64,000 nt of DNA. Origin: Betaproteobacteria bacterium (GTDB lineage: Bacteria > Pseudomonadota > Gammaproteobacteria > Burkholderiales > Burkholderiaceae_C). Shown here piece after piece: positions 1 to 8,575 of this stretch; position 1 is the stretch's first letter; every line of letters begins with the position of its first letter. The position numbers were made by a program, and so were the translations under genes. The notes beneath the pieces are model-generated. The model was not told the DNA's origin, ran no database searches, and saw nothing but the letters and a program-made list of their open reading frames with translations. The stretch covers positions 1-64,000 of the forward strand of contig CANGHH010000007.1 of assembly GCA_947453725.1 (NCBI GenBank), given 5' to 3'.

Positions 1-102
1 AGCAAGGTGGTCCCACTCCTTCCCATCCCGAACAGGACAGTGAAACGCCTTTGCGCCGATGATAGTGCGGGTTCCCGTGTGAAAGTAGGACATCGTCAGG
101 CT
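1..102 (+). rRNA. rrf: 5S ribosomal RNA, 3' portion
   Basis: The sequence carries the conserved bacterial 5S core, including CCCATCCCGAACAGG near positions 23-37 and the closing GTAGGACATCGTCAGGCT near 85-102. Roughly a dozen bases of the 5' end lie outside the window. It is the last gene of an rRNA operon read rightward, followed at once by a strong terminator. No tRNA follows it. Confidence 0.95.
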
Positions 103-114
103 AGTTATAAGCAC

Positions 115-144
115 AGCCCGGTCAATTCGTTGACCGGGCTTTTT
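115..144 (+). terminator. Rho-independent terminator of the rRNA operon
   Basis: A perfect 11-base inverted repeat (AGCCCGGTCAA, 115-125, with its complement at 130-140) closes on a UUCG tetraloop and runs into a T tract. This is a textbook intrinsic terminator just after the 5S gene. The next gene points the opposite way, so it also insulates the converging transcripts. Confidence 0.93.
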
Positions 145-184
145 GCTTTGTGAATTCGATACGCACCGGGCCTGCGACGCGGCG

Positions 185-862
185 CTAATCCCTGGATTCA
201 AATAGCGCCGCTGCGATCGCAGTCTCCCGAGCCGCAATGGTCCTGACAAATGCAGCAGCGTCGGGTAAAGCCTGAAAAGCGTTGAAGCCTGCCTCGAGAA
301 AAGATTGCAGGCTGTCCAGCCCTGCCGCCTTCGCTGGCCCGCGCATCATGCGCAAACTGCTCCGGATCAAGGGCCTTCGGACTTGCTTCGCCAGGGCCAG
401 GCCTATTTCTTGTACCAGCGAGATCTGCTCCGCACGGGCTTCGGGTCGGCCAACGCGACGCCAACTGTTGCAGTAACTGGCTTCGACCAGCGGTAGGTCG
501 GCCGTTGCCGCGCCCATGGCCGAATCCAGCTGCTCAGACAGCGCATGCAAGCGCGCCAAGCTCAGCACAACCCGCCCGATTTCCCCAGGGAAGAGCACGG
601 TAACTTTGGCGGCCACACGACGGAACTGTTGGTCCCGCCTGGAAAAATCCATCGGTCCGTACAGCTCCTCCAGAAAAAAGCGTGCTGCCTGGCTGGAGGC
701 TGGATCGGCGAGAAGATCGCTGTAGGTGGCCGAAAATCGCGCATGCTGAAAGCGCTTGACCTCTTGCACCCGAATAGTCAGCCACGGGTCTGCAGCTCGG
801 CGCGCCCGCTCGACCTCCACGGCCAGGAGATAAGCCTCAATCGCCTGCGTCATGTCGCTCAC
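185..862 (-). CDS. FFLEELY motif protein (conserved, unknown function)
   Basis: A 225-residue soluble, largely helical protein with no signal peptide or membrane segment. Residues 62-68 read FFLEELY, the signature that names this uncharacterised proteobacterial family; the aromatic and acidic residues around it (GPMDF follows) are also typical. No enzymatic motif is visible. The start used is GTG at 862; an ATG three codons inside (853) is equally possible, and neither has a convincing ribosome site. The gene runs toward the rRNA operon and lies 83 bases downstream of an HDOD gene on the same strand, so the two may be co-transcribed. The family assignment is firm; the role is unknown. Confidence 0.8.
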   Translation of the reverse strand: MSDMTQAIEAYLLAVEVERARRAADPWLTIRVQEVKRFQHARFSATYSDLLADPASSQAARFFLEELYGPMDFSRRDQQFRRVAAKVTVLFPGEIGRVVLSLARLHALSEQLDSAMGAATADLPLVEASYCNSWRRVGRPEARAEQISLVQEIGLALAKQVRRPLIRSSLRMMRGPAKAAGLDSLQSFLEAGFNAFQALPDAAAFVRTIAARETAIAAALFESRD

Positions 863-945
863 ACCAGCAGTCTGCCACGGCTTGGAGGCGCTGTGGGCCG
901 CTGGCTGACCATCCCATGAACGCGTGATCCGCGGTCGGTGAGGCG

Positions 946-1794
946 CTACTCGGCGTCGATCTCCAGCACCAAGCGCTGCGCGGCGTCGGGCGAGATGCTC
1001 AGGAGTTCGGCAATGTGACTCAGGTCGTCGGGCAGCGCGGCGTTATCCCAGCCCAACCGGCTGTGGCGTGCCAGACGGATCGCCAGCTGCACATTGCGCA
1101 ACTGCAGGTTGGACTGGGCTGCGTGTTCATCGGTGATCTGCACCAGCAGCGCCGGAAGGCGCCAAGCCAGCATCAGCGCATGTTGCAGCTCATCGAGCTC
1201 GGTATGCAACACCTCGCGCTGCACGGCCGCCGTGCGCAATGTGGGATCGGCCTGCTGGCGCACCTTGATTTCAAACGCCAGAGTTGGCGCGCGCAACCAG
1301 AGCAGCAACTCCGCGAAATCGTGGAGCAGCGCGGCCTGGTGGATGACGGGCGCGTCGTAGTCCATGCGGTGAACCGCGAAAGCCATCGCAAAACGCGCGG
1401 CGCGACGCGAACGGATCAGCACCTCCTGGAAGCCCGCCAGCGCCGCTGGGTGATCGACCAGCAGGGCCTCAACGGTCGGCGCCTGCGGACCGAAGGCCTT
1501 GAAGAAAGGCGAGATGCCCAGCATCACCAGCGCTTCGGTCACTGTCTCGGTGTCGCTGCCCCCACGGCCCAGGCGCAGGTGCGCCACGTGGGCGAGCAAC
1601 TTCAGGGTCATCAGCGGGTCGCTGGCCACCACATCGGCAAGCAGATGGGCATCGACTGCATCCTCGTTCCCGCGCAGCAAGTCCAGCTCGGTGGCCGTTG
1701 CGTCCAGCACGGGCAGATGCGACGGCTCGAACAGGCCGACCCACTGCGCCAGATCGCGCGCTGCGGTGTGGATGAATGTCGAAGGCTTGGGCAT
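946..1794 (-). CDS. HDOD domain-containing protein
   Basis: A 282-residue cytoplasmic protein whose central part matches the HDOD fold, a non-catalytic relative of HD phosphohydrolases found in bacterial signalling proteins. Visible family features are the helical stretch with DPLMTLKLLAHV near residues 60-70, the VTEALVMLGISPF segment near 85-97, and ALLHDFAELLLW near 155-166, where the HD pair is present but the full metal-binding set of a true HD enzyme is not evident. There is no fused receiver, GGDEF or kinase domain, so it is a stand-alone HDOD protein. It starts at a clear ATG and lies about 200 bases from the EF-G paralogue on the same strand. A regulatory role is inferred from the family only. 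Confidence 0.8.
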   Translation of the reverse strand: MPKPSTFIHTAARDLAQWVGLFEPSHLPVLDATATELDLLRGNEDAVDAHLLADVVASDPLMTLKLLAHVAHLRLGRGGSDTETVTEALVMLGISPFFKAFGPQAPTVEALLVDHPAALAGFQEVLIRSRRAARFAMAFAVHRMDYDAPVIHQAALLHDFAELLLWLRAPTLAFEIKVRQQADPTLRTAAVQREVLHTELDELQHALMLAWRLPALLVQITDEHAAQSNLQLRNVQLAIRLARHSRLGWDNAALPDDLSHIAELLSISPDAAQRLVLEIDAE

Positions 1795-1996
1795 GGCAGC
1801 TGAGCCGGAGGAAGAGCCCAGCTCAGCACCTGCTATCGGCAGGCTGCGGCCGAACTTGAGGTCTGGGAGAAGAAGTCATGCAGCCCCCCCCCCGGCAGCT
1901 CCGCAACCGAATCGCGCATGCGTGTCCCGGGCGGGCTGGCATGCATGCGTCGGCGTCCGCTCGCTGGGCCCGAACCCACGTTGCGCACAGCGCCGA

Positions 1997-4048
1997 TCAA
2001 CCCTCGTCGTGGAGCTGGAATTTCGCCATCAATTGCGACTGCACGGCCGGAGGCACTGCCTCGAAGTGGGACAGTTCGATGGCGTAGTGTCCCTGGCCGC
2101 TGGTCAGCGCGTTCAGGCGGTTCTGGTAGCTGCTCAGCTCCGCCAGTGGAACCTGGCCCCGGACCACCATGTTGCCGGGCGTGCCGTTCGCCGTGCCGGT
2201 GACCAGACCCCGGTGCGACGACAAGTCCCCCGTGATGTCGCCCAGCGCGTGCTCGGCCGCGGTGATCTCGATGTGCACGATGGGCTCGAGCACCTGCGGC
2301 CGCGCTTCGCGCACCGCAAGCAGAAAGGCCTTGCGGCCGGCGGTCACGAAAGCGATGTCCTTGCTGTCCACGCTGTGGTGCTTGCCGTCGTAGACCGTGA
2401 CCCGCAAGTCGACGACCGGGTGGCCCGAGATGGCGCCGCCAGCAAGCACTTCGCGCACGCCTTTTTCCACCGCGGGGATGTACTGCCCGGGGATGGTGCC
2501 GCCCTTGACCGCATCGACGAACTCGAAGCCTGCGCCCCGAGGCAGCGGTTCGACGCGCAGGAAGACCTCGCCGAACTGCCCGGCACCGCCGCTCTGCTTC
2601 TTGTGGCGGTGGTGGCCTTCGGCCGGCACGGTGATGGTTTCGCGGTAGGCGATGCGGGGGGCCTGCGCCTGCACTTCGAACTTGTAGACCTCGCGCAGCC
2701 TTTCCAGCAGCACCCGCAGATGCAGTTCACCCAGCCCGTAGAGCACGGTCTCATTGGTGCCGGCCACGTGTTCCAGCTTCAGGCAGGGGTCTTCATCGAC
2801 CAGCTTGCCAACGATTTCCCACATCCGCTGCTCGTCGCCATGGCGCTTGGGGGAGATGGCCAGGCCATAGACCGGCTTCGGAAAATCGAGCGGCACCAGA
2901 TGGATGTGGGCGTCAGCCGGCGCATCGTGCAGCACCGCATCGAAATGGATGTCGTCGACCTTGGCCACCGCCGCAATGTCACCAGGCAGGGCCTGCTCCA
3001 CCTCCAGCAGGCTCTTGCCCTGCAAGCTGAAAAGATGCGCCACCTTGAAAGGCTTGCGACCATCACCGATGGTCAGCAAGCTGCCCGTGCGTACCGTGCC
3101 CTGGTGCACGCGGAAGATGCCCATGCGGCCGACAAACGGATCCACCGTGACCTTGAAGACATGGGCCAGCACGTGCAGCGACGGATCGGGTGTGGCCTGC
3201 ATTGGAACGGCCGCAGCGCCCTCGCCGTTGAGGAATGCCGGCGGGTTGCCTTCGCCCGGGCAAGGCAGCAGCTTGACGATGATGTCCAGCAGTTCGGGGA
3301 CGCCCGCACCGCTCCTGGCCGACACGAAACACACCGGGATGAGGTGCCCCTCGCGCAGCGCCTGTTCCAGCGGCGCGTGCAATTCGCCGGGCGCCATGTC
3401 GCCCTCGTTCAGGTAGCGGTCGACGAAAGCCGGGTCGACCTCGACGACCTGCTCGACCAGCGCGCGGTGGGCCGCAGCAACGGCCCCGAAATCGCTGTCG
3501 CCCTCGCGCCGGTAGAAGCAATCGACGACCCGCGTGCCGCCGCCGTCGGGCAGGTTGACCGGGAGGCACTCCTTGCCCCAGGTGGCCTGGATTTGCGCCA
3601 GCAAGCTAGCCAGGTCGACACCTGCGGCGTCGATCTTGTTGACGATGATCAGACGATCGAGGTGGCGCGCCCGGGCGTAAGCCATCATGCGCAAGGCCAT
3701 CGGCTCGATGCCGACGGCGGCGTTGATCACCACCGCGGCCGTTTCCACCGCCTCCAGCGCCGGCAGGCACTGGCCCAGGAAGTCGGCGGCGCCAGGCGTG
3801 TCGATGCAATGGATGCGCGTCTCGGCGTGCTGGAAGTTCAGCACCGCCGCGTTCAGCGAGTGCCCCATCTTGCGTTCCAGCGGATCGAAATCGCTGACCG
3901 TGCTGCCGCGTTCCAGGCTGCCGGGCGACGCAATCGCGCCGCTGCGCAGCAACAGGGTTTCAGCCAGGCTGGTCTTGCCGGCAGCAGCCGGGCCGACCAG
4001 CGCCAGGGTGCGGATGGCGGCAGGGCCGCCAGCGGATAGGCTGGACAT
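1997..4048 (-). CDS. Elongation factor G-like GTPase (EF-G paralogue)
   Basis: A 683-residue protein with the five-domain EF-G layout: GTPase domain (about 1-270), beta-barrel domain II (about 290-370), then domains III-V ending in the domain IV/V region rich in HIEITAAEHALGDI. The P-loop is GPAAAGKTS, G4 is NKID and G5 is SAR. In the G3 motif the usual DTPGH is DTPGA, so the histidine that positions catalytic water in canonical EF-G is missing, and the switch I region lacks the usual ERGIT. This places it in the EF-G-like branch rather than the housekeeping fusA. The start at 4048 is chosen because GAGGAG lies 6 to 7 bases upstream; a longer reading to 4168 has no support. The gene stands alone, downstream of amn on the same strand. 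Its role in translation is inferred and not established. Confidence 0.9.
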   Translation of the reverse strand: MSSLSAGGPAAIRTLALVGPAAAGKTSLAETLLLRSGAIASPGSLERGSTVSDFDPLERKMGHSLNAAVLNFQHAETRIHCIDTPGAADFLGQCLPALEAVETAAVVINAAVGIEPMALRMMAYARARHLDRLIIVNKIDAAGVDLASLLAQIQATWGKECLPVNLPDGGGTRVVDCFYRREGDSDFGAVAAAHRALVEQVVEVDPAFVDRYLNEGDMAPGELHAPLEQALREGHLIPVCFVSARSGAGVPELLDIIVKLLPCPGEGNPPAFLNGEGAAAVPMQATPDPSLHVLAHVFKVTVDPFVGRMGIFRVHQGTVRTGSLLTIGDGRKPFKVAHLFSLQGKSLLEVEQALPGDIAAVAKVDDIHFDAVLHDAPADAHIHLVPLDFPKPVYGLAISPKRHGDEQRMWEIVGKLVDEDPCLKLEHVAGTNETVLYGLGELHLRVLLERLREVYKFEVQAQAPRIAYRETITVPAEGHHRHKKQSGGAGQFGEVFLRVEPLPRGAGFEFVDAVKGGTIPGQYIPAVEKGVREVLAGGAISGHPVVDLRVTVYDGKHHSVDSKDIAFVTAGRKAFLLAVREARPQVLEPIVHIEITAAEHALGDITGDLSSHRGLVTGTANGTPGNMVVRGQVPLAELSSYQNRLNALTSGQGHYAIELSHFEAVPPAVQSQLMAKFQLHDEG

Positions 4049-4204
4049 CGGGGGTCTCCTCGAGCACGGTGATGCCGGCCCCCTTGATCTGCCAAGCGCA
4101 AGGCCGACGCCTCCCACCATAGACCCGCCTCGCCGCCGGACTTTGATTTGGCGCAGGCCGCGCTGCATGCGCTCGGGCCGCCGGTGGCCCCGAGGTCCCC
4201 GCGT

Positions 4205-5686
4205 CTACTGGAAGGCCACTTCGGCGAAGCTGCGCAGCTTGCGGCTGTGCAGATTGCCCGGTCGTTCATGGCGCAGCAGTTCGACCGCCCGCATGCCGAT
4301 GCGCAGGTGCTGGTCGACGCGTTCGCGGTAGAAGGTGTTGGCCATGCCGGGCAGCTTGATTTCGCCGTGCAGCGGCTTGTCCGACACGCACAGCAGGGTC
4401 CCATAGGGCACGCGGAAGCGGAAGCCGTTGGCGGCGATGGTCGCGCTCTCCATGTCCAGGGCCACCGCGCGGCTCTGGCTGAAACGGCGCTCGGGACCCG
4501 GGTGCGGCAACAGTTCCCAGTTGCGGTTGTCGGTGCTGGCGACCGTCCCCGTGCGCAGCACCTTCTTCAGCTCGTAGCCGGTGAGTTGCGTCACGTCGGC
4601 CACGGCTTGTTCCAGCGCCACCTGGACTTCGGCCAGCGCCGGTATCGGCACCCACAAGGGCAGCTCTTCGTCCAGTACATGGTCTTCGCGCACATAGGCG
4701 TGGGCCAGCACGTAGTCGCCCAGCTGCTGGCTGTTGCGCAAGCCGGCGCAATGGCCCAGCATCAGCCAGGCGTGCGGGCGCAGCACGGCGATGTGGTCGG
4801 TGATGGTCTTGGCGTTGGCCGGGCCGACGCCGATGTTGACCATGGTGATGCCGCTGTTGTCTGGCCGAACCAGGTGGTAGGCTGGCATCTGCGGCAGGCG
4901 CGGAGGCGCCTTGCCCAGTTCATCGCCGGTCCGGGCCGGCAGGCCGGCGCGGCGGGTGACGACGTTGCCGGGCTCGACGAAGGCCTCGTAATCGCCGTCG
5001 GGGTCGGCCATCAGGCTGTGGCCGAGCTTGATGAATTCGTCGATGTAGAACTGGTAGTTCGTGAACAGCACGAAGTTCTGGAAGTGCTCGGGCACCGTGC
5101 CGGTGTAGTGGCGCAGGCGGTGCAGCGAATAGTCGACGCGCGGCGCGGTGAACAGCGACAGCGGTTGCGCAGCGCCCGGCGCCGGTTCCCGATTGCCGTT
5201 GGCGATGCCATCGTCCATCGCGGCCAGGTCGGGCAGGTCGAACACATCACGCAGCAGCAAGCGGCGCCCGGCGGGCAGATTGCCTTCGAGGTGGTCGTTC
5301 TCGGCCAGCGAGAAGTGCACCGGGATCGGCTGGCTGCTGGTGCCAACCTCGATGCCCACGCCGTGGTTCTTCAGCAGCAGGCGGAACTGCTCGGCGTAGT
5401 AGCGGGCGTAGAGATCGGGCCGCGTCAGCGTGGTCTCGAAGGTGCCGGGGCCGTCGACAAAGCCGTAGCTCAGACGCGAATCGGCCCGTGCCACCGTGTC
5501 GGTGTGCACGCGGACGAAGGGGTAGCAGGCGCGCACGTGCTGCCCGATATCTTCCCCCGCGACGAAGCGCTGCAGGTTGCCGCGCAGGTGTTCGACGCTG
5601 TTGCGGTAGATGGCCTGCACCTGGGCCAGCGCGGCGTCGGCGTCGTCGAAACGGGCGGGGGCGATGAAATGGGGCAGAGATGCCAT
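4205..5686 (-). CDS. amn: AMP nucleosidase
   Basis: A 493-residue cytoplasmic enzyme that hydrolyses AMP to adenine and ribose 5-phosphate, a purine salvage and adenylate-pool step. Length matches the family (about 480). The N-terminal third is the regulatory AMN domain; the C-terminal part is a nucleoside-phosphorylase fold, with NIGVGPANAKT and LGHCAGLRN in the middle and the purine-binding stretch VALDMESATIAANGF near the end, followed by DKPLHGEIKLPGMAN. The start MASLPHF was chosen because upstream codons give a non-conserved, unlikely leader; its ribosome site is weak. Gaps of about 150 bases on both sides suggest it is transcribed alone. Confidence 0.93.
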   Translation of the reverse strand: MASLPHFIAPARFDDADAALAQVQAIYRNSVEHLRGNLQRFVAGEDIGQHVRACYPFVRVHTDTVARADSRLSYGFVDGPGTFETTLTRPDLYARYYAEQFRLLLKNHGVGIEVGTSSQPIPVHFSLAENDHLEGNLPAGRRLLLRDVFDLPDLAAMDDGIANGNREPAPGAAQPLSLFTAPRVDYSLHRLRHYTGTVPEHFQNFVLFTNYQFYIDEFIKLGHSLMADPDGDYEAFVEPGNVVTRRAGLPARTGDELGKAPPRLPQMPAYHLVRPDNSGITMVNIGVGPANAKTITDHIAVLRPHAWLMLGHCAGLRNSQQLGDYVLAHAYVREDHVLDEELPLWVPIPALAEVQVALEQAVADVTQLTGYELKKVLRTGTVASTDNRNWELLPHPGPERRFSQSRAVALDMESATIAANGFRFRVPYGTLLCVSDKPLHGEIKLPGMANTFYRERVDQHLRIGMRAVELLRHERPGNLHSRKLRSFAEVAFQ

Positions 5687-5828
5687 GAGGGGTGGGCCTT
5701 GCTTGTTGTTGGACTTCGGTGGCAGCCAGATCGCCGCCATCAAGTAGACCACGCCAGGGCGCGTGACCCCGAGGCGCAGGGCCTGGGCCTAGGCCTTGCG
5801 CGCTCGGTGGTGATCGCGCCGCTCCGTC

Positions 5829-7601
5829 CTAGACCTTGCGAACCTGGACTTTCGCGTGCTCGTTGATGCCCATCGCGCCGAAGAACAGCGCCACCAGCCT
5901 GTGGGTTTCGACGAAGTGAACGGCGCGGTTCTGGCTCTTCTTGGTCAGCACCCAGTTCAGCAGGTCGCCGGCGGCGATGAAGTCGACGCGAATCAGCCGT
6001 GCGCAGGACACACTGACCAGCGGTGCGCTGTTGACCTCGCTCTGCAGCTTGGCCAGCGTCGGGCCAATGTCGCCGATCAACTGGCCCGACAGCTCGACGT
6101 GCGCGACTTCGATGTTGCCGCTCGGGTAGTCGGAGAGGCCGGATTCCATGAAGGCGGTCGACAACTCGCTGACCATCGACAGCGGCGGCGTACGCGTCGA
6201 GATGCTGGAACCGCTGACACGCACCTTGCAGCGCGTGGGCTCCCAGGACGGCGGGCTGACTTCGTAGGTGATGCAGTACTCGATGGCGGCTTCGTCGAAC
6301 TGGTCGACCCGGTTGGCCAGGCGCAGCGCTTCCAGGCGCGTCAACCAGAATGCCGGATCGGCATCGCGCACCCCGTTGGGGGCGGCCTCGGCGAGCACGG
6401 CGAACAGGTGTTCACCGGCCACCCAGCGCAGTTCCAGGGGCTGCCCCGACCAGCTGCGGAACAGTGCCGCCAATTGCATCGCGGCTTCGGCATCGATGCG
6501 ACGCAGCCCTTGCCAGTCGAAGACCCAGGGCAGCGGCATCTGCAGCGTCTGCGATCCCAGTCGTGCGACGGCCTCGATGTCGAGGTGCTCGGGGCTGACC
6601 CAGCCCACCGCGCCGTCGCCGCTGCCCGACATCAAGGCGCTCGTCATCGGCACATCGGCCTGCGCATCGGCCACCAGCTTGGGCATCGAATACCACTGCG
6701 GCGCCGACCAGCCGAACTGCTGCGCGTACTCCAGCGCCAGGCTCTCGAAACGCTGCTGTTGCCCGGTCGCACGGTACAGGTCAAAGAGGACCAGCCAGGT
6801 TTCGGCATGCTGGGCGCGCGCGCCGTTCGGCTGCGTGATGCGCTGCAGCGCCTCTTCGCACTGGATGAAATCGGCGTTCGCGAAGGCGATGACGGCTTCG
6901 TCAAGTTCGGGGTCGTGCACGACCTCGCTGACTTCGACCGCGAAGGGGCTGCCGAAGCCGCTGTCGCCATCCAGCGAAGCGCCCGATGCGCTGCCCCCGA
7001 AGGACACCGAGGACAGCGGCGCCAGAGGCGGCAGGCCGGCCGACATCTGGACCGTCGATGGGGCCGCTGCTGACGGCAGGTTCATCACCGGGAAAGGCCG
7101 CGCCGGTGCCGTGGCCGCTGCCGGCGCACGGTATCCGTCCTGCGCGGCAGCCAATCCGGCATCGGGCGCCGGCGCCGCCACGGCCGGACGGGCCAGTGGC
7201 GCCGGCCGGGTCGTCGTGGTGCCACGGTCGCGGCCCGGGGTGAAGCCGGCGTCGCCGACCATCTGCTGCTCGATCTCGTCGATCTTGGCCTTCACGCCAT
7301 CCTGGCGGGGGGCGTGATTTTCCGACAGCCGCACTTCGGAGTCGTCGAGCCGCGACGAGCCGCCCAGAGCAGCCAGCTGCTCGGGCGACAGGCCTTCGCG
7401 GCGTACGCGGCGCAACATGTCGAATTCGCGCTTGCGCACGAAATCGTTGCGCCGCTTGCGCTCGATCATCGCCCGCAGCTCGGTCTTTTCGAGGTTCAGC
7501 TCGCGCGTGTCTTCCGGCCGGGCGTTGAGGTCGGTCCAGTCGGTGGCCGGGTTCGCAACGAAGCGCACCACCTTGCGGAAGAAGCTCTCGTTCTCGGCCA
7601 T
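5829..7601 (-). CDS. STAS-domain protein with Pro/Ala-rich linker, dksA-linked
   Basis: A 590-residue cytoplasmic protein. The N-terminus (about 1-110) is charged and helical, starting MAENESFFRKVVRFV. A low-complexity Pro/Ala linker covers about 110-200, followed by a helical, TPR-like stretch near 225-300. Two STAS-like modules follow: one near 335-420 (WVSPEHLDIEAVARLG ... LRRIDAEAAMQL) and one at the C-terminus near 490-575 (VELSGQLIGDIGPT ... LIRVDFIAAGDLL). STAS folds typically act as protein or nucleotide switches. The gene starts 7 bases after dksA stops, so the two form a dksA-STAS operon. The start at 7601 is preferred over the longer reading, which would run back into dksA. Function unknown; a partner role with DksA is only a guess from adjacency. 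Confidence 0.75.
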   Translation of the reverse strand: MAENESFFRKVVRFVANPATDWTDLNARPEDTRELNLEKTELRAMIERKRRNDFVRKREFDMLRRVRREGLSPEQLAALGGSSRLDDSEVRLSENHAPRQDGVKAKIDEIEQQMVGDAGFTPGRDRGTTTTRPAPLARPAVAAPAPDAGLAAAQDGYRAPAAATAPARPFPVMNLPSAAAPSTVQMSAGLPPLAPLSSVSFGGSASGASLDGDSGFGSPFAVEVSEVVHDPELDEAVIAFANADFIQCEEALQRITQPNGARAQHAETWLVLFDLYRATGQQQRFESLALEYAQQFGWSAPQWYSMPKLVADAQADVPMTSALMSGSGDGAVGWVSPEHLDIEAVARLGSQTLQMPLPWVFDWQGLRRIDAEAAMQLAALFRSWSGQPLELRWVAGEHLFAVLAEAAPNGVRDADPAFWLTRLEALRLANRVDQFDEAAIEYCITYEVSPPSWEPTRCKVRVSGSSISTRTPPLSMVSELSTAFMESGLSDYPSGNIEVAHVELSGQLIGDIGPTLAKLQSEVNSAPLVSVSCARLIRVDFIAAGDLLNWVLTKKSQNRAVHFVETHRLVALFFGAMGINEHAKVQVRKV

Positions 7602-7608
7602 GGGCCGC

Positions 7609-8421
7609 TCAGTCGCCGAACATCTTCTGCTTGAGTTCCCGGCGCTGCTGCGCTTCCAGAGACAGTGTGGCGGTCGGACGCGCCAGCAGCCGAGCCAGTC
7701 CGATTGGTTCGCCGGTTTCATCACAGAAACCGTACTCGCCGGTGTCGAGACGACCCAGTGACTGCGCGATCTTCTTCAGCAACTTGCGTTCGCGGTCGCG
7801 CGTGCGCAGTTCCAGCGCGTGTTCTTCTTCGATCGTGGCGCGGTCGGCCGGGTCCGGCACGATGGAGGTGTCTTCGCGCAGGTGTTCGGTGGTCTCGCCG
7901 GCGTTGGACAACAGGTCGTCCTTCTGCTGCTGCAAGCGCGCGCGGAAGAAGTCGATCTGCTTGTCGTTCATGTAGGCGTCTTCAGGCATCGCCTGCAGTT
8001 CGCCTTCGGTGAGGTCGCGCCCGGCCTTGGTCTTCCAGGCGTTGGCGAGCTTGGGGTCGGGCTTGTGCGCGGTCTTGGGCAAATCGGCCGTTTCTGTCAT
8101 GGGTCTCGTTGGGGGGCGGGCCGGTGCGAAGCGATCGGTGAAACGGTTCGATGCCGGCGCGGCGATCGGCTCGGCTGGCGCAGGTTGCGGGGTCGGTTTT
8201 GCTGCAGCAGACTTCGCGGTGCCCTTGGGCGGCGGCTTGCTGGGCGGCGTTGGTGGCAGGGCCGGGCCTATCGGGCCGCGGCTGATTGGCTTGTGCGGCG
8301 TCGGCGCAGGCGCGCTTGCAGGCGCTGGTGCCGGCGTGGGTGCCGTTGCAGGCGCTTGTGTCTTCGCGGTCTTCGCCGCGGTCGTGCTGACGGCCGCTGC
8401 CTTGGCCGGTGGCTTGCTCAC
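7609..8421 (-). CDS. dksA: RNA polymerase-binding transcription factor DksA, zinc-less type with long N-terminal extension
   Basis: A 270-residue protein whose last 150 residues are DksA, the ppGpp co-factor that enters the RNA polymerase secondary channel. The coiled-coil arms run from about MNDKQIDFFRARL to EEEHALELRTRDRERKLLKKI, with the tip carrying DPADRAT. In the C-terminal zinc-finger region only the first cysteine of the usual four remains (FCDETGEPIG ... LSLEAQQRRELK), a state common in betaproteobacterial DksA. The first 110 residues are a Pro/Ala/Lys-rich disordered tail. The start is GTG at 8421, chosen for GAGGAGG five bases upstream; an ATG at 8445 has no ribosome site. It leads an operon with the STAS gene and sits beside a COG0523 metal GTPase. 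Confidence 0.92.
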   Translation of the reverse strand: MSKPPAKAAAVSTTAAKTAKTQAPATAPTPAPAPASAPAPTPHKPISRGPIGPALPPTPPSKPPPKGTAKSAAAKPTPQPAPAEPIAAPASNRFTDRFAPARPPTRPMTETADLPKTAHKPDPKLANAWKTKAGRDLTEGELQAMPEDAYMNDKQIDFFRARLQQQKDDLLSNAGETTEHLREDTSIVPDPADRATIEEEHALELRTRDRERKLLKKIAQSLGRLDTGEYGFCDETGEPIGLARLLARPTATLSLEAQQRRELKQKMFGD

Positions 8422-8464
8422 GGGGACCTCCTCACCTCTTGTCATGGCCTGGCACGGCCGTGGT

Positions 8465-8481
8465 TCCCGCCGACGGCGGGA
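8465..8481. promoter_or_regulatory. Perfect 17-base palindrome upstream of dksA
   Basis: TCCCGCCG, one central A, then CGGCGGGA form a perfect inverted repeat 44-60 bases ahead of the dksA GTG. It could be an operator, or a hairpin in the dksA leader. Fourteen bases further from the gene lies a second short palindrome, GGGTCTGACCC (8495-8505). No known regulator motif is matched with confidence. Confidence 0.4.
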
Positions 8482-8575
8482 TGCGCTTGGGATCGGGTCT
8501 GACCCTCAAGGCGCGCGGATTGTAGCCACGCCCCGGCCGGGCCGGAGAGGACGTGCGGCCGGCGGGCCGCTTCCC

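Noticed and set aside
8446..8575. Zur box sought ahead of dksA and the COG0523 gene.
   Set aside because: No sequence close to the known proteobacterial Zur palindrome was seen in either upstream region.
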